DNA of 10,611 nucleotides, from NCBI GenBank assembly GCA_016295545.1, contig JAEDLA010000026.1, positions 1-10,611 on the forward strand. Reading direction: 5' to 3'. Origin of the DNA: Oscillospiraceae bacterium (GTDB lineage Bacteria; Bacillota; Clostridia; Oscillospirales; Ruminococcaceae). Below are positions 1-5,727 of this stretch, one piece after another (positions within the stretch are counted from its first letter, which is position 1; every line of letters starts with the position of its first letter). A model generated the notes under the pieces. The model saw only the letters and a list, made by a program, of their open reading frames with translations, did not search any database and had not been told where the DNA came from. A program made the position numbers and the translations under genes.

Positions 1-38
1 AGATTAATGTAAGCTTAGTATAAATATCAATATCTCTA

Positions 39-61
39 ATTGGAAATTAACCAATCGGAGG
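39..61 (+). promoter_or_regulatory. Leader hairpin and ribosome binding site of the first operon gene
   Basis: A small inverted repeat (ATTGG at 39-43, CCAAT at 51-55) sits just before the GGAGG ribosome site at 57-61, which is 9 nt from the ATG at 71. The hairpin is only 5 bp with a 7-nt loop, so any effect on translation is a guess. A TATAAA at 19-24 could be a -10 element, but its -35 would fall at the window edge, so no promoter is called. I see no Fur-type or DtxR-type operator and no cobalamin riboswitch in these 70 nt; most of the leader may lie outside the window. Confidence 0.35.
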
Positions 62-70
62 AATTAATTT

Positions 71-1084
71 ATGAAAAATCACAGGAATATCAACGCCGCA
101 TTTCTTGCTGCATCTTTCATTGTTGCAATGATATCAACAGGCTGCACAGATAGGAGTTCAGATATGAAAACTTCCAAAAATGATAACGGAGCAAATTCAG
201 TTTCAGAGGAATCAAAGGCTGTTCAGAAAAGTGATGATGAGGATTATTCAACTGGTGATGCTAAGCTTGATGATCCCCGCAATCAGGATAATATCGGAGA
301 AAATGAGCTTCTTGTCCTCAGTTTCGGTACAAGCTTCAACGACAGCCGGCGACTAACTATCGGTGCAATCGAAAATTCGCTGGAATCAGCTTTTCCGGAT
401 TATTCGGTAAGGCGAGGTTTCAGTGCAAATATTGTTATCGACCACATAAACAGACGTGACAATATTCTTATAGATGATATTGACGCTGCACTTAAAAGAG
501 CTGTTGACAATGGAGTAAAAAATCTTGTGGTACAGCCTACGCATCTCATGAACGGAATTGAATATAATGAGATAGTGGACAAAACTGCTGCTTATTCAGA
601 TGCGTTTGAGAAAGTTGTTTTTGGTGAACCGCTTCTTACAAGTGACGAAGATTTTGAAAGAGTTGAAAAAGCAATTGTTGACTGGACTTCTGAATATGAC
701 GATGGCAATACTGCAATTTGTTTTATGGGACACGGAACAGAAGCTGACTCCAACTATGTTTATGAAAAAATGCAGAAGCTTCTTAAAGAAAACGGACATA
801 CAAATTATTTTATAGGTACAGTTGAAGCTTCTCCAACTCTTGATGATGTGATGAATGCCGTTAAAAGCGGAGGATATAAAAAGGTTATTCTTGAGCCCTT
901 AATGGTCGTTGCCGGAGATCATGCCAATAATGATATGGCAGGAGACGAGGATTCATGGAAAACTGCTTTTGAGGAAGAAGGCTTTGAGGTCGAATGTCTG
1001 CTTCGTGGACTTGGTGAGAACGAGGAAATCAGACAGATCTACGTTGATCATGCACAAGCGGCTATTGATTCGATTAACAAATAA
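71..1084 (+). CDS. Exported CbiK-type metal chelatase lipoprotein (sirohydrochlorin cobaltochelatase family)
   Basis: 337-residue protein with a lipoprotein signal peptide: basic N-terminus, hydrophobic stretch 9-21, lipobox ISTGC with Cys25 as the lipidation site. Residues 26-76 are a Ser/Asp/Glu/Lys-rich tether. The chelatase domain runs from about 78 (ELLVLSFGTSFND) to 337, about the size of a whole cytoplasmic CbiK. Class II chelatases of this family insert cobalt (or iron) into sirohydrochlorin using two His and one Glu; here H221 (FMGHGTE), E253 (GTVEASP) and H284 (AGDHANND) are spaced 32 and 31 residues apart, as expected for the metal ligands. Exported relatives are known: periplasmic CbiK of Desulfovibrio and the CbiK-like haem-binding lipoprotein of Porphyromonas gingivalis (IhtB/FetB). 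No other cobalamin biosynthesis gene is nearby, and the gene heads an ABC importer operon, so a role in handling metal-tetrapyrroles at the cell surface is more likely than B12 synthesis. The family call is firm; the substrate is inference. Confidence 0.88.
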   Translation: MKNHRNINAAFLAASFIVAMISTGCTDRSSDMKTSKNDNGANSVSEESKAVQKSDDEDYSTGDAKLDDPRNQDNIGENELLVLSFGTSFNDSRRLTIGAIENSLESAFPDYSVRRGFSANIVIDHINRRDNILIDDIDAALKRAVDNGVKNLVVQPTHLMNGIEYNEIVDKTAAYSDAFEKVVFGEPLLTSDEDFERVEKAIVDWTSEYDDGNTAICFMGHGTEADSNYVYEKMQKLLKENGHTNYFIGTVEASPTLDDVMNAVKSGGYKKVILEPLMVVAGDHANNDMAGDEDSWKTAFEEEGFEVECLLRGLGENEEIRQIYVDHAQAAIDSINK

Positions 1085-1095
1085 AAAAATTATTT

Positions 1096-1124
1096 CAGGC
1101 GGCAGAAAATTTGCTGCCTGTTTT
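1096..1124 (+). terminator. Intercistronic hairpin with short U tract (partial terminator or mRNA stabiliser)
   Basis: Positions 1096-1106 pair with 1110-1120 (11 pairs, two of them G-U) around an AAA triloop, followed by TTTT at 1121-1124. It lies 11 nt after the stop codon of the chelatase gene and before the ribosome site of the next gene. The U tract is short, so full termination is unlikely. A partial terminator, or a 3' stabilising stem raising the amount of chelatase mRNA over the downstream genes, fits the layout. Seen directly: the pairing and T run. Function is inferred. Confidence 0.5.
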
Positions 1125-1125
1125 G

Positions 1126-1145
1126 AAAAGGTGAAAATTATTATG
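1126..1145 (+). promoter_or_regulatory. Ribosome binding site that fixes the start of the NEAT-like lipoprotein
   Basis: AAAAGGTGA at 1126-1134 precedes the ATG at 1143 by 8 nt. The same frame stays open upstream to an ATG at 909, but that stretch lies inside the chelatase gene and does not look like protein. Starting at 1143 gives a perfect lipoprotein signal peptide. Confidence 0.7.
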
Positions 1146-2000
1146 AGAAATAGATTTATATTAATAATGCTGACTGCTGTACTTCTTGTCGGCTGTTCTT
1201 CTGAGAATATAGCTTCTGAAATCTCCCCTGCCGATAATGTTGCTGGCGAAGCTGAAACTGCTCCGGTGGAAGAACTTGATACTTCAAATCTGACGCCTGT
1301 TTACGGCACTGATATCAGGGACGGAGAATACGAAATTTCTGTGGATTCAAGCTCCTCAATGTTCAATATCGAAAGCTGTAAACTTAATGTTTTAAACGGA
1401 GAAATGACTGCTGAAATGACAATGAGCGGCACAGGATATTTGTATGTTTTCATGGGAAAAGGTGCTGATGCCGAGGAAAAGGGATATATCCCATATAAGG
1501 AAAACGCTGACGGAAAACATACTTTTACTGTGCCTGTAAAGTCCCTTGATACGTTGACTGAATGTGCTGCATTCAGCAAGAAAAAAGATAAATGGTACGA
1601 CCGCACATTGATTTTCCATGCCTCTGACCTGCCTTTAGAAGCATTTAACGAAGATAAAATCATAACTGCTGAATCACTTGAACTTGCTGATGGTGATTAT
1701 ACTGTTGATGTGAAGCTTGAGGGCGGTTCAGGAAAAGCTTCAGTTGAAACTCCCACGAAACTGACTGTTAAAGACGGCACAGCCTATGCAGAAATAATCT
1801 GGAGCAGCTCCTCCTATGACTATATGAAAGTCGATGATTTTAAGTTTGAACCTATAAATACTGAGGGGAATTCAGTCTTTGAAATTCCGGTGAAATGCTT
1901 TGATTTCAAAATGCCTGTAAAGGCAGATACAACTGCAATGAGCACTCCCCATGAAATCGATTACACCCTGTACTTTGACTCGTCAACTTTAAGCAAATGA
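1143..2000 (+). CDS. Lipoprotein with two NEAT-like (iron-transport-associated) domains
   Basis: 285 residues. Signal peptide MRNRFILIMLTAVLLVGC with lipobox LVGC, Cys18 lipidated, then an acidic tether to about residue 56. Two beta-rich repeats follow. Domain 1 is about 57-159 (opens RDGEYEISV, closes KWYDRTLIF); domain 2 is about 181-279 (opens ADGDYTVDV, has SSSSYDYMKV, closes STPHEIDYTLYF). Both open with DG-E/D-Y, hold a Ser-rich turn ahead of an aromatic (MSGTGYLY and SSSSYDYM), and end in a matching strand after an A-F/M-S triplet. This resembles NEAT-type iron-transport-associated domains of Gram-positive surface proteins, which bind haem or pass it on. The YxxxY haem-ligand motif of classical NEAT domains is not seen in either copy, so haem binding is uncertain. 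The gene sits between the chelatase and the binding protein, with which it overlaps by 4 nt. Likely role: surface receptor or relay for the transported ligand. Confidence 0.75.
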   Translation: MRNRFILIMLTAVLLVGCSSENIASEISPADNVAGEAETAPVEELDTSNLTPVYGTDIRDGEYEISVDSSSSMFNIESCKLNVLNGEMTAEMTMSGTGYLYVFMGKGADAEEKGYIPYKENADGKHTFTVPVKSLDTLTECAAFSKKKDKWYDRTLIFHASDLPLEAFNEDKIITAESLELADGDYTVDVKLEGGSGKASVETPTKLTVKDGTAYAEIIWSSSSYDYMKVDDFKFEPINTEGNSVFEIPVKCFDFKMPVKADTTAMSTPHEIDYTLYFDSSTLSK

Positions 2001-3133
2001 ACAGACTGAAATATATTGCAGCAGCTGTTTTTATGTTTTCTACAGCTGTATCATGCTCCTTTCATAATGAGGAGCATGATTGTCTGCTTACGGATATGAA
2101 TAAAATAGGCAGCATGAAGCTTGAATATGCTGAGATGTTTACTGTCGATTTTTATGAGAATGATTTGTCTTTAGTTACTATAGGTGAGAATGATTATTAC
2201 CTTATTGTTCCGGAAAAATCAGAAATTCCCGAAAATATTCCGGATAATACAGTTGTTCTGACTCAGCCGGCTGAAAACATCTATCTTGCCGCTTCGTCTG
2301 CTATGGATTTATTTGAGGGAATCAGCGCTCTTGATTCTGTTAAAGCTACCTCTACTACCATTAATGACTGGTCATTGCCTGCTGTTAAGGAGGCTATGGA
2401 GGAGGAAAAAATTCTTTACGCCGGAAAGTATTCAGCGCCGGATTATGAACTTATTATTGAAGAGGATTGTTCCCTTGCCATAGAATCAACAATGATTTAT
2501 CATAGTCCCGAAATAAAGGAACAGCTTGAAAATATAGGCATTCCTGTAATGGTGGAAAAATCAAGCTATGAATCGCACCCTCTCGGACGAATGGAATGGA
2601 TAAAGCTGTATGGTCTGCTTACAGGAAAAACAAAAGAGGCTGAGGCTTTTTTCAATGAAAAGGTCAGGCAGACAAATGATATCCTTGCTGATGAACACAC
2701 AGGAAAAACTGCAGCATTTTTTTATATTACCTCCGACGGAAAGGTCAATATTCACAAACCGGGAGACTATGTTTCAAAAATGATAGAACTTGCAGGCGGA
2801 GAATTTATCTTCACAGCAGAGGAACTGAACGTGGAAGAAAATTCACTTTCTACTATGAATATGCAGTTTGAAGCCTTTTATTCAAAGGCAAAGGATTCCG
2901 ATTTTCTGATTTATAACAGTGCTATAGACGGTGAACTTTTTTCAATTGACCAGCTTATCCAAAAAAATAGTCTTTTTGCTGATTTTAAGGCTGTGCAGAA
3001 CGGTAATGTCTGGTGTACAGATAAAAATATCTTTCAGCAGACTGCTGATGTAGCTGATATGATTGCAGATATGCACAAAATTTTTACCGGACTTGATGCT
3101 GATAAAACCATGTATATCAAAAAGCTGAATTAA
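1997..3133 (+). CDS. ABC transporter substrate-binding lipoprotein (TroA/BtuF/FhuD-like, iron-compound type)
   Basis: 378 residues. Signal peptide with a relaxed lipobox AVSC, Cys20 lipidated. From about residue 70 the protein reads as a helical-backbone class III binding protein: LAASSAMDLF, then ILYAGKYSAPDYELI at about 134-148, AIESTMIYHSPE at about 156-167, a long linker helix near 200-230, and a C-terminal lobe with VNIHKPGDYVSKMIELAGG and NVWCTDKNIFQQ. This fold delivers iron chelates, haem or corrinoids to FecCD/BtuC permeases. Its ATG overlaps the stop of the preceding gene (ATGA at 1997-2000), and I see no good ribosome site in front, so translation is probably coupled. A perfect 11-bp inverted repeat lies in the coding region right after the lipobox codon (2050-2080). 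The closely packed permease and ATPase genes follow. The family is clear; the ligand is not readable from sequence. Confidence 0.88.
   Translation: MNRLKYIAAAVFMFSTAVSCSFHNEEHDCLLTDMNKIGSMKLEYAEMFTVDFYENDLSLVTIGENDYYLIVPEKSEIPENIPDNTVVLTQPAENIYLAASSAMDLFEGISALDSVKATSTTINDWSLPAVKEAMEEEKILYAGKYSAPDYELIIEEDCSLAIESTMIYHSPEIKEQLENIGIPVMVEKSSYESHPLGRMEWIKLYGLLTGKTKEAEAFFNEKVRQTNDILADEHTGKTAAFFYITSDGKVNIHKPGDYVSKMIELAGGEFIFTAEELNVEENSLSTMNMQFEAFYSKAKDSDFLIYNSAIDGELFSIDQLIQKNSLFADFKAVQNGNVWCTDKNIFQQTADVADMIADMHKIFTGLDADKTMYIKKLN
2050..2080 (+). repeat. Perfect 11-bp inverted repeat inside the binding-protein gene
   Basis: ATCATGCTCCT (2050-2060) is the exact reverse complement of AGGAGCATGAT (2070-2080), with a 9-nt loop. 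In the mRNA it forms a stable stem at codons 18-28, around the lipidated Cys codon. The right arm contains AGGAG next to ATG, but only 1 nt apart, so it is not a workable internal start. Confidence 0.75.
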
Positions 3134-3134
3134 T

Positions 3135-3148
3135 GGAGGAAAAGTGTG
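3135..3148 (+). promoter_or_regulatory. Ribosome binding site and GTG start of the permease
   Basis: GGAGGA at 3135-3140, 5 nt before a GTG start codon at 3146. The strong site and the 12-nt gap from the previous stop support the GTG start; translation from it gives a basic N-terminus followed at once by the first membrane segment. Confidence 0.7.
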
Positions 3149-4159
3149 AAAACTAATACAAAAAGATACCTGATCTGCTTTGGAATACTTTTTGTCCTTA
3201 TTGCAGCGGCATTTATTTTAAGCCTTTATTCCGGCAGCATTAATGTTCCTGTCAGAGAAATAACCGATATTATTACTGGTAAAAGCGGAAGTCTAACATC
3301 AGCAAACATAATTTTAAGGATTCGCCTGCCACGAATCCTTTCTGCTGTTATTCTCGGTGGAGCTTTGTCAGTTTCCGGTTTTCTGCTTCAGACATTTTTC
3401 AATAATCCAATAGCTGGTCCTTTTGTTCTGGGAATTTCCTCTGGTGCAAAGCTTGCAGCTGCTTTTGCAATGATACTTTCACTAAAATCAGGGGTAATGC
3501 TGAGTTCTGCCGGACTTCTCACTTCTGCATTCTGCGGCTCAATGGCGTCAATGGGACTTATCATACTTGTTTCAGGAAGAACTGAAAAAAACTCCACTCT
3601 TATTATCAGCGGAGTTATGATAGGATATATTTGCTCAGCAATAACTGATTTTGCTGTCACATTTGCTGATGATTCCAACATTGTTAATCTTCATAACTGG
3701 TCAATGGGAAGCTTTTCCGGCATAGATTCGGGCGATGTCAAAACAATGGCTGCTGTAGTTTTTCCGGCACTTGCTGCTGCTTTTCTTATGTCAAAACAAA
3801 TAGGTGCATATCAGCTGGGCGAAATCTATGCACGCAGCTCAGGAGTAAATATCCGTCTTTTCAGAATATTGCTTATTCTTCTTTCAAGCTTTTTATCAGC
3901 TGCTGTAACAGCTTTTGCCGGTCCTGTTTCATTTGTGGGAATTGCAGTACCTCACCTTATAAAAAGTCTGTTCAGGACTTCAAAGCCTCATGTCGTGATA
4001 CCGGCTTCATTTCTCGGCGGAGCTTTTTTCTGCCTGCTGTGCGACTGGATAGCACGCACTGCCTTTGCTCCCACTGAACTGAGCATTAGTACAGTTACTG
4101 CCGCTTTCGGAGCACCGGTTGTTATACGTATAATGCTTCACAAAAAAAAGGACAGGTGA
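3146..4159 (+). CDS. FecCD/BtuC-family ABC transporter permease
   Basis: 337 residues, usual length for this family (about 330-350), rich in hydrophobic segments, first one at about 8-28. Family marks in order: ILRIRLPRILSAVILGGALS at 56-75, FLLQTFFNNPIAGPFVLGIS at 79-98 (the conserved N-P-x-A-x-P-x-x-LG-x-S-x-G block), and GPVSFVGIAVPHLIKSLF at 259-276, the cytoplasmic coupling region that contacts the ATPase. Such permeases work as homodimers in the cytoplasmic membrane and pass iron chelates, haem or cobalamin. The GTG start is preceded by GGAGGA. The stop is 4 nt before the ATPase start. Only one permease gene is present, consistent with a homodimer. Confidence 0.92.
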   Translation: MKTNTKRYLICFGILFVLIAAAFILSLYSGSINVPVREITDIITGKSGSLTSANIILRIRLPRILSAVILGGALSVSGFLLQTFFNNPIAGPFVLGISSGAKLAAAFAMILSLKSGVMLSSAGLLTSAFCGSMASMGLIILVSGRTEKNSTLIISGVMIGYICSAITDFAVTFADDSNIVNLHNWSMGSFSGIDSGDVKTMAAVVFPALAAAFLMSKQIGAYQLGEIYARSSGVNIRLFRILLILLSSFLSAAVTAFAGPVSFVGIAVPHLIKSLFRTSKPHVVIPASFLGGAFFCLLCDWIARTAFAPTELSISTVTAAFGAPVVIRIMLHKKKDR

Positions 4160-4163
4160 TTTT

Positions 4164-5270
4164 ATGGAAAAAGCTTTGATTTATACAAAATCACTATCCG
4201 TTGGATACAGTGGAAAAGTACTCATAGACGGAATTGAAATATCCGTAAATTCAGGAGAAATACTTACCCTGATAGGTCCGAACGGTGCAGGAAAATCTAC
4301 AATTCTGAAAACGCTTTGCCGTCAGCTTCAGAAAATTTCAGGAGCTGTTTACATCAACGGAAAAGAATCAGATTATTTCAGGAATCGTGAACTTGCAAAA
4401 AATATGTCTATACTTATGACAGGACGTGTTGAGCCTGAGCTTATGACCTGTGGTGATGTAGTAAAATCCGGAAGATATCCATATACAGGTCAGCTTGGAA
4501 TACTCTCGGAAAATGACAGAATCATAGCAATGGAAGCTATGAACCTAACATCAGTCGAGGAACTGGCAGACAAAAGTTTCAGCTGCATCAGTGACGGTCA
4601 GCGGCAGAGAGTTATGCTTGCAAGGGCAATCTGTCAGGAGCCTGAGATTCTTATTCTTGATGAGCCGACTTCTTTTCTTGATATTCATCACAAGCTCGAA
4701 CTTCTCAGCATTCTGAAAAAACTTGTATATGAGAAAAAGATTGCAGTGATTATGTCAATGCATGAAATCGAGCTTGCTCAGAAAATTTCCGATTATGTTG
4801 TATGCATCAGTAGCAGAGGTATTGATAAATGCGGCACTCCGGAAGAAATTTTCACCAGTGAATACATAAGCAGACTTTACGCAATCAGTCCGTCAAGCTA
4901 TAACTCAGATTTCGGTTCAGTTGAGCTTGAATGCGTCAAGGGCTCACCGGATGTTTTTGTAATTGCCGGAAATGGTTCGGGAATCAGAACATTCCGCCGG
5001 CTGCAAAGAATGAATATCCCCTTTGCTGCCGGAGTTCTTCACGAAAATGATATCGACTATGCCGCTGCAAAGTCACTGGCTTCGGAAATAATCTCAGAAA
5101 AGCCTTTTGAACCTGTTTCCGGAATCAATATAGATAAAGCCACAAAACTAATGGATTCTTGCTGTAAGGTCATCTGCTGTCTTGAAAGCTTCGGAACCTT
5201 TAACGCCGGTAATAAACAGCTTTTAAAATATGCTGAGGAAAAAGGATATCTTGTGAATAAGCTATTTTGA
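4164..5270 (+). CDS. ABC transporter ATPase of the iron/cobalamin importer type, with an extra C-terminal domain
   Basis: 368 residues, about 100 longer than usual FhuC/BtuD ATPases. Walker A GPNGAGKST 38-46; signature region CISDGQRQRVMLARA 141-155 (SDGQ in place of SGGQ); Walker B ILILDEPTSFLD 162-173; H-loop His200 (SMHEIEL). Where a Q-loop Gln is expected (LPQ in FhuC-like proteins) the sequence reads ILMTGRVEPELMT (83-95), with Thr86 at the Gln position. The extra region, about 253-368, begins after a short linker and holds VFVIAGNGSGIRTFRRLQR (264-282), a Gly-rich turn after a beta strand like a Rossmann-type nucleotide-binding turn, then PFAAGVLHENDIDY and SCCKVICCLESFG with Cys 333, 334, 338 and 339. 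I do not recognise a named domain there. It is the last gene of the operon and would energise the permease from the cytoplasm. ATPase call firm; function of the tail unknown. Confidence 0.9.
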   Translation: MEKALIYTKSLSVGYSGKVLIDGIEISVNSGEILTLIGPNGAGKSTILKTLCRQLQKISGAVYINGKESDYFRNRELAKNMSILMTGRVEPELMTCGDVVKSGRYPYTGQLGILSENDRIIAMEAMNLTSVEELADKSFSCISDGQRQRVMLARAICQEPEILILDEPTSFLDIHHKLELLSILKKLVYEKKIAVIMSMHEIELAQKISDYVVCISSRGIDKCGTPEEIFTSEYISRLYAISPSSYNSDFGSVELECVKGSPDVFVIAGNGSGIRTFRRLQRMNIPFAAGVLHENDIDYAAAKSLASEIISEKPFEPVSGINIDKATKLMDSCCKVICCLESFGTFNAGNKQLLKYAEEKGYLVNKLF

Positions 5271-5450
5271 TATTCATGCATCAGCTTTCAGGCAGGTTAT
5301 CGATTAACTGTGCTACCTTTTTTCTGAATAGAAAGTGCATCAGAGATAAACACTCCGTCTCTAAAAAAGTTTATTTACAAGAGATTCATATCCCTACTCA
5401 TTACCCCAAACAATAATTATAGTTAAATCTAAAAAATATTCTTTATTCAC
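5271..5450. other. Intergenic strip after the importer operon
   Basis: No credible gene. It contains the weak terminator candidate at 5290-5323, a direct repeat TGCATCAG at 5277-5284 and 5336-5343, and a 5-bp inverted repeat (AGAGA/TCTCT) near 5343-5363 followed by an A run, which has the wrong polarity for a plus-strand terminator. The rest is AT-rich sequence leading into the tRNA promoter. Confidence 0.6.
5290..5323 (+). terminator. Weak Rho-independent terminator candidate for the importer operon
   Basis: An imperfect stem (AGG at 5290-5292 with CCT at 5316-5318; GGTTA at 5295-5299 with TAACT at 5305-5309) ends in a run of six T at 5318-5323, 48 nt after the ATPase stop. The stem has large internal mismatches, so the call rests mainly on its position and T run. 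If it fails, the transcript would read on to the strong terminator at 5596-5641. Confidence 0.35.
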
Positions 5451-5479
5451 TTGACAAGTAACTGTTTTTGTAGTATAAT
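5451..5479 (+). promoter_or_regulatory. Consensus sigma-A promoter of tRNA-Leu
   Basis: TTGACA at 5451-5456 and TATAAT at 5474-5479, both exact consensus, separated by the optimal 17 nt. Transcription should start near 5486, about 17 nt before the mature tRNA 5' end. A perfect match is typical of strongly expressed stable-RNA genes. Confidence 0.9.
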
Positions 5480-5502
5480 ATTAAAGTAATAAAATTCAAT
5501 AA

Positions 5503-5589
5503 GCGGATATGGCGGAATAGGCAGACGCGCTGGCTTCAGGTGCCAGTCGGGGCAACTCGGTGCAGGTTCAACTCCTGTTATCCGCACCA
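5503..5589 (+). tRNA. tRNA-Leu (anticodon CAG)
   Basis: Full class II cloverleaf, 87 nt including the encoded CCA (5587-5589). The acceptor stem GCGGATA (5503-5509) pairs with TATCCGC (5579-5585), discriminator A5586. The anticodon stem CTGGC/GCCAG encloses the loop TTCAGGT, giving anticodon CAG, which reads CUG leucine codons. The long variable arm (TCGGGGCAACTCGG) is as expected for leucine. The T arm has the loop TTCAACT between CAGG and CCTG. It stands alone with its own promoter and terminator. Confidence 0.96.
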
Positions 5590-5595
5590 AATTGA

Positions 5596-5641
5596 AATAA
5601 TCCGAACACTATTTATCTAAATGGTGTTCGGATTATTTTTT
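5596..5641 (+). terminator. Strong terminator after tRNA-Leu
   Basis: A perfect 14-bp stem (5596-5609 with 5624-5637) is extended by a T-G pair and four more pairs (5611-5614 with 5619-5622), about 19 pairs in all around an ATCT loop. A run of six T at 5636-5641 follows. It starts 6 nt after the tRNA CCA end. The left arm is A-rich at its base, so it may also act on minus-strand transcripts. Confidence 0.92.
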
Positions 5642-5659
5642 GGTGTTGTTCATCTAAAA

Positions 5660-5698
5660 TAAAAGCCTGACTTGCTTTTTGTGGCAGGCAGGCTTTTA
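5660..5698 (-). terminator. Terminator of the lon-engB-lysA operon
   Basis: AAAAGCCTG (5661-5669) pairs with CAGGCTTTT (5689-5697), and inside it CTTGC (5671-5675) pairs with GCAGG (5684-5688), leaving one bulged A. Read on the minus strand the stem ends in TTTTATTTT, a proper U tract, about 30 nt after the lysA stop. Read on the plus strand the right arm also ends in TTTT, so it may work both ways. A smaller 7-bp inverted repeat, TACGTAT/ATACGTA (5702-5723), lies between it and the lysA stop. Confidence 0.85.
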
Positions 5699-5727
5699 AA
5701 TTACGTATCATCAATTATACGTAGACA

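Noticed and set aside
1..70. Fur box, DtxR-type operator or cobalamin riboswitch before the importer operon
   Set aside because: I looked for Fur-type and DtxR-type inverted repeats and cobalamin riboswitch features and found no match; a short leader is visible, so absence here does not rule them out further upstream.
909..1142. Upstream extension of the NEAT-like lipoprotein frame to an ATG at 909
   Set aside because: It overlaps the chelatase gene by 176 nt, would bury the lipoprotein signal peptide inside the protein, and reads like out-of-frame translation. The ATG at 1143 has its own ribosome site.
1301..1663. Minus-strand open frame of 120 codons opposite the NEAT-like gene
   Set aside because: It lies wholly inside a well-supported gene and has no ribosome site or recognisable protein character.
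5343..5368. AGAGA/TCTCT inverted repeat as a terminator
   Set aside because: It is followed by A rather than T on the plus strand, and on the minus strand the T run precedes the stem, so polarity is wrong for both.
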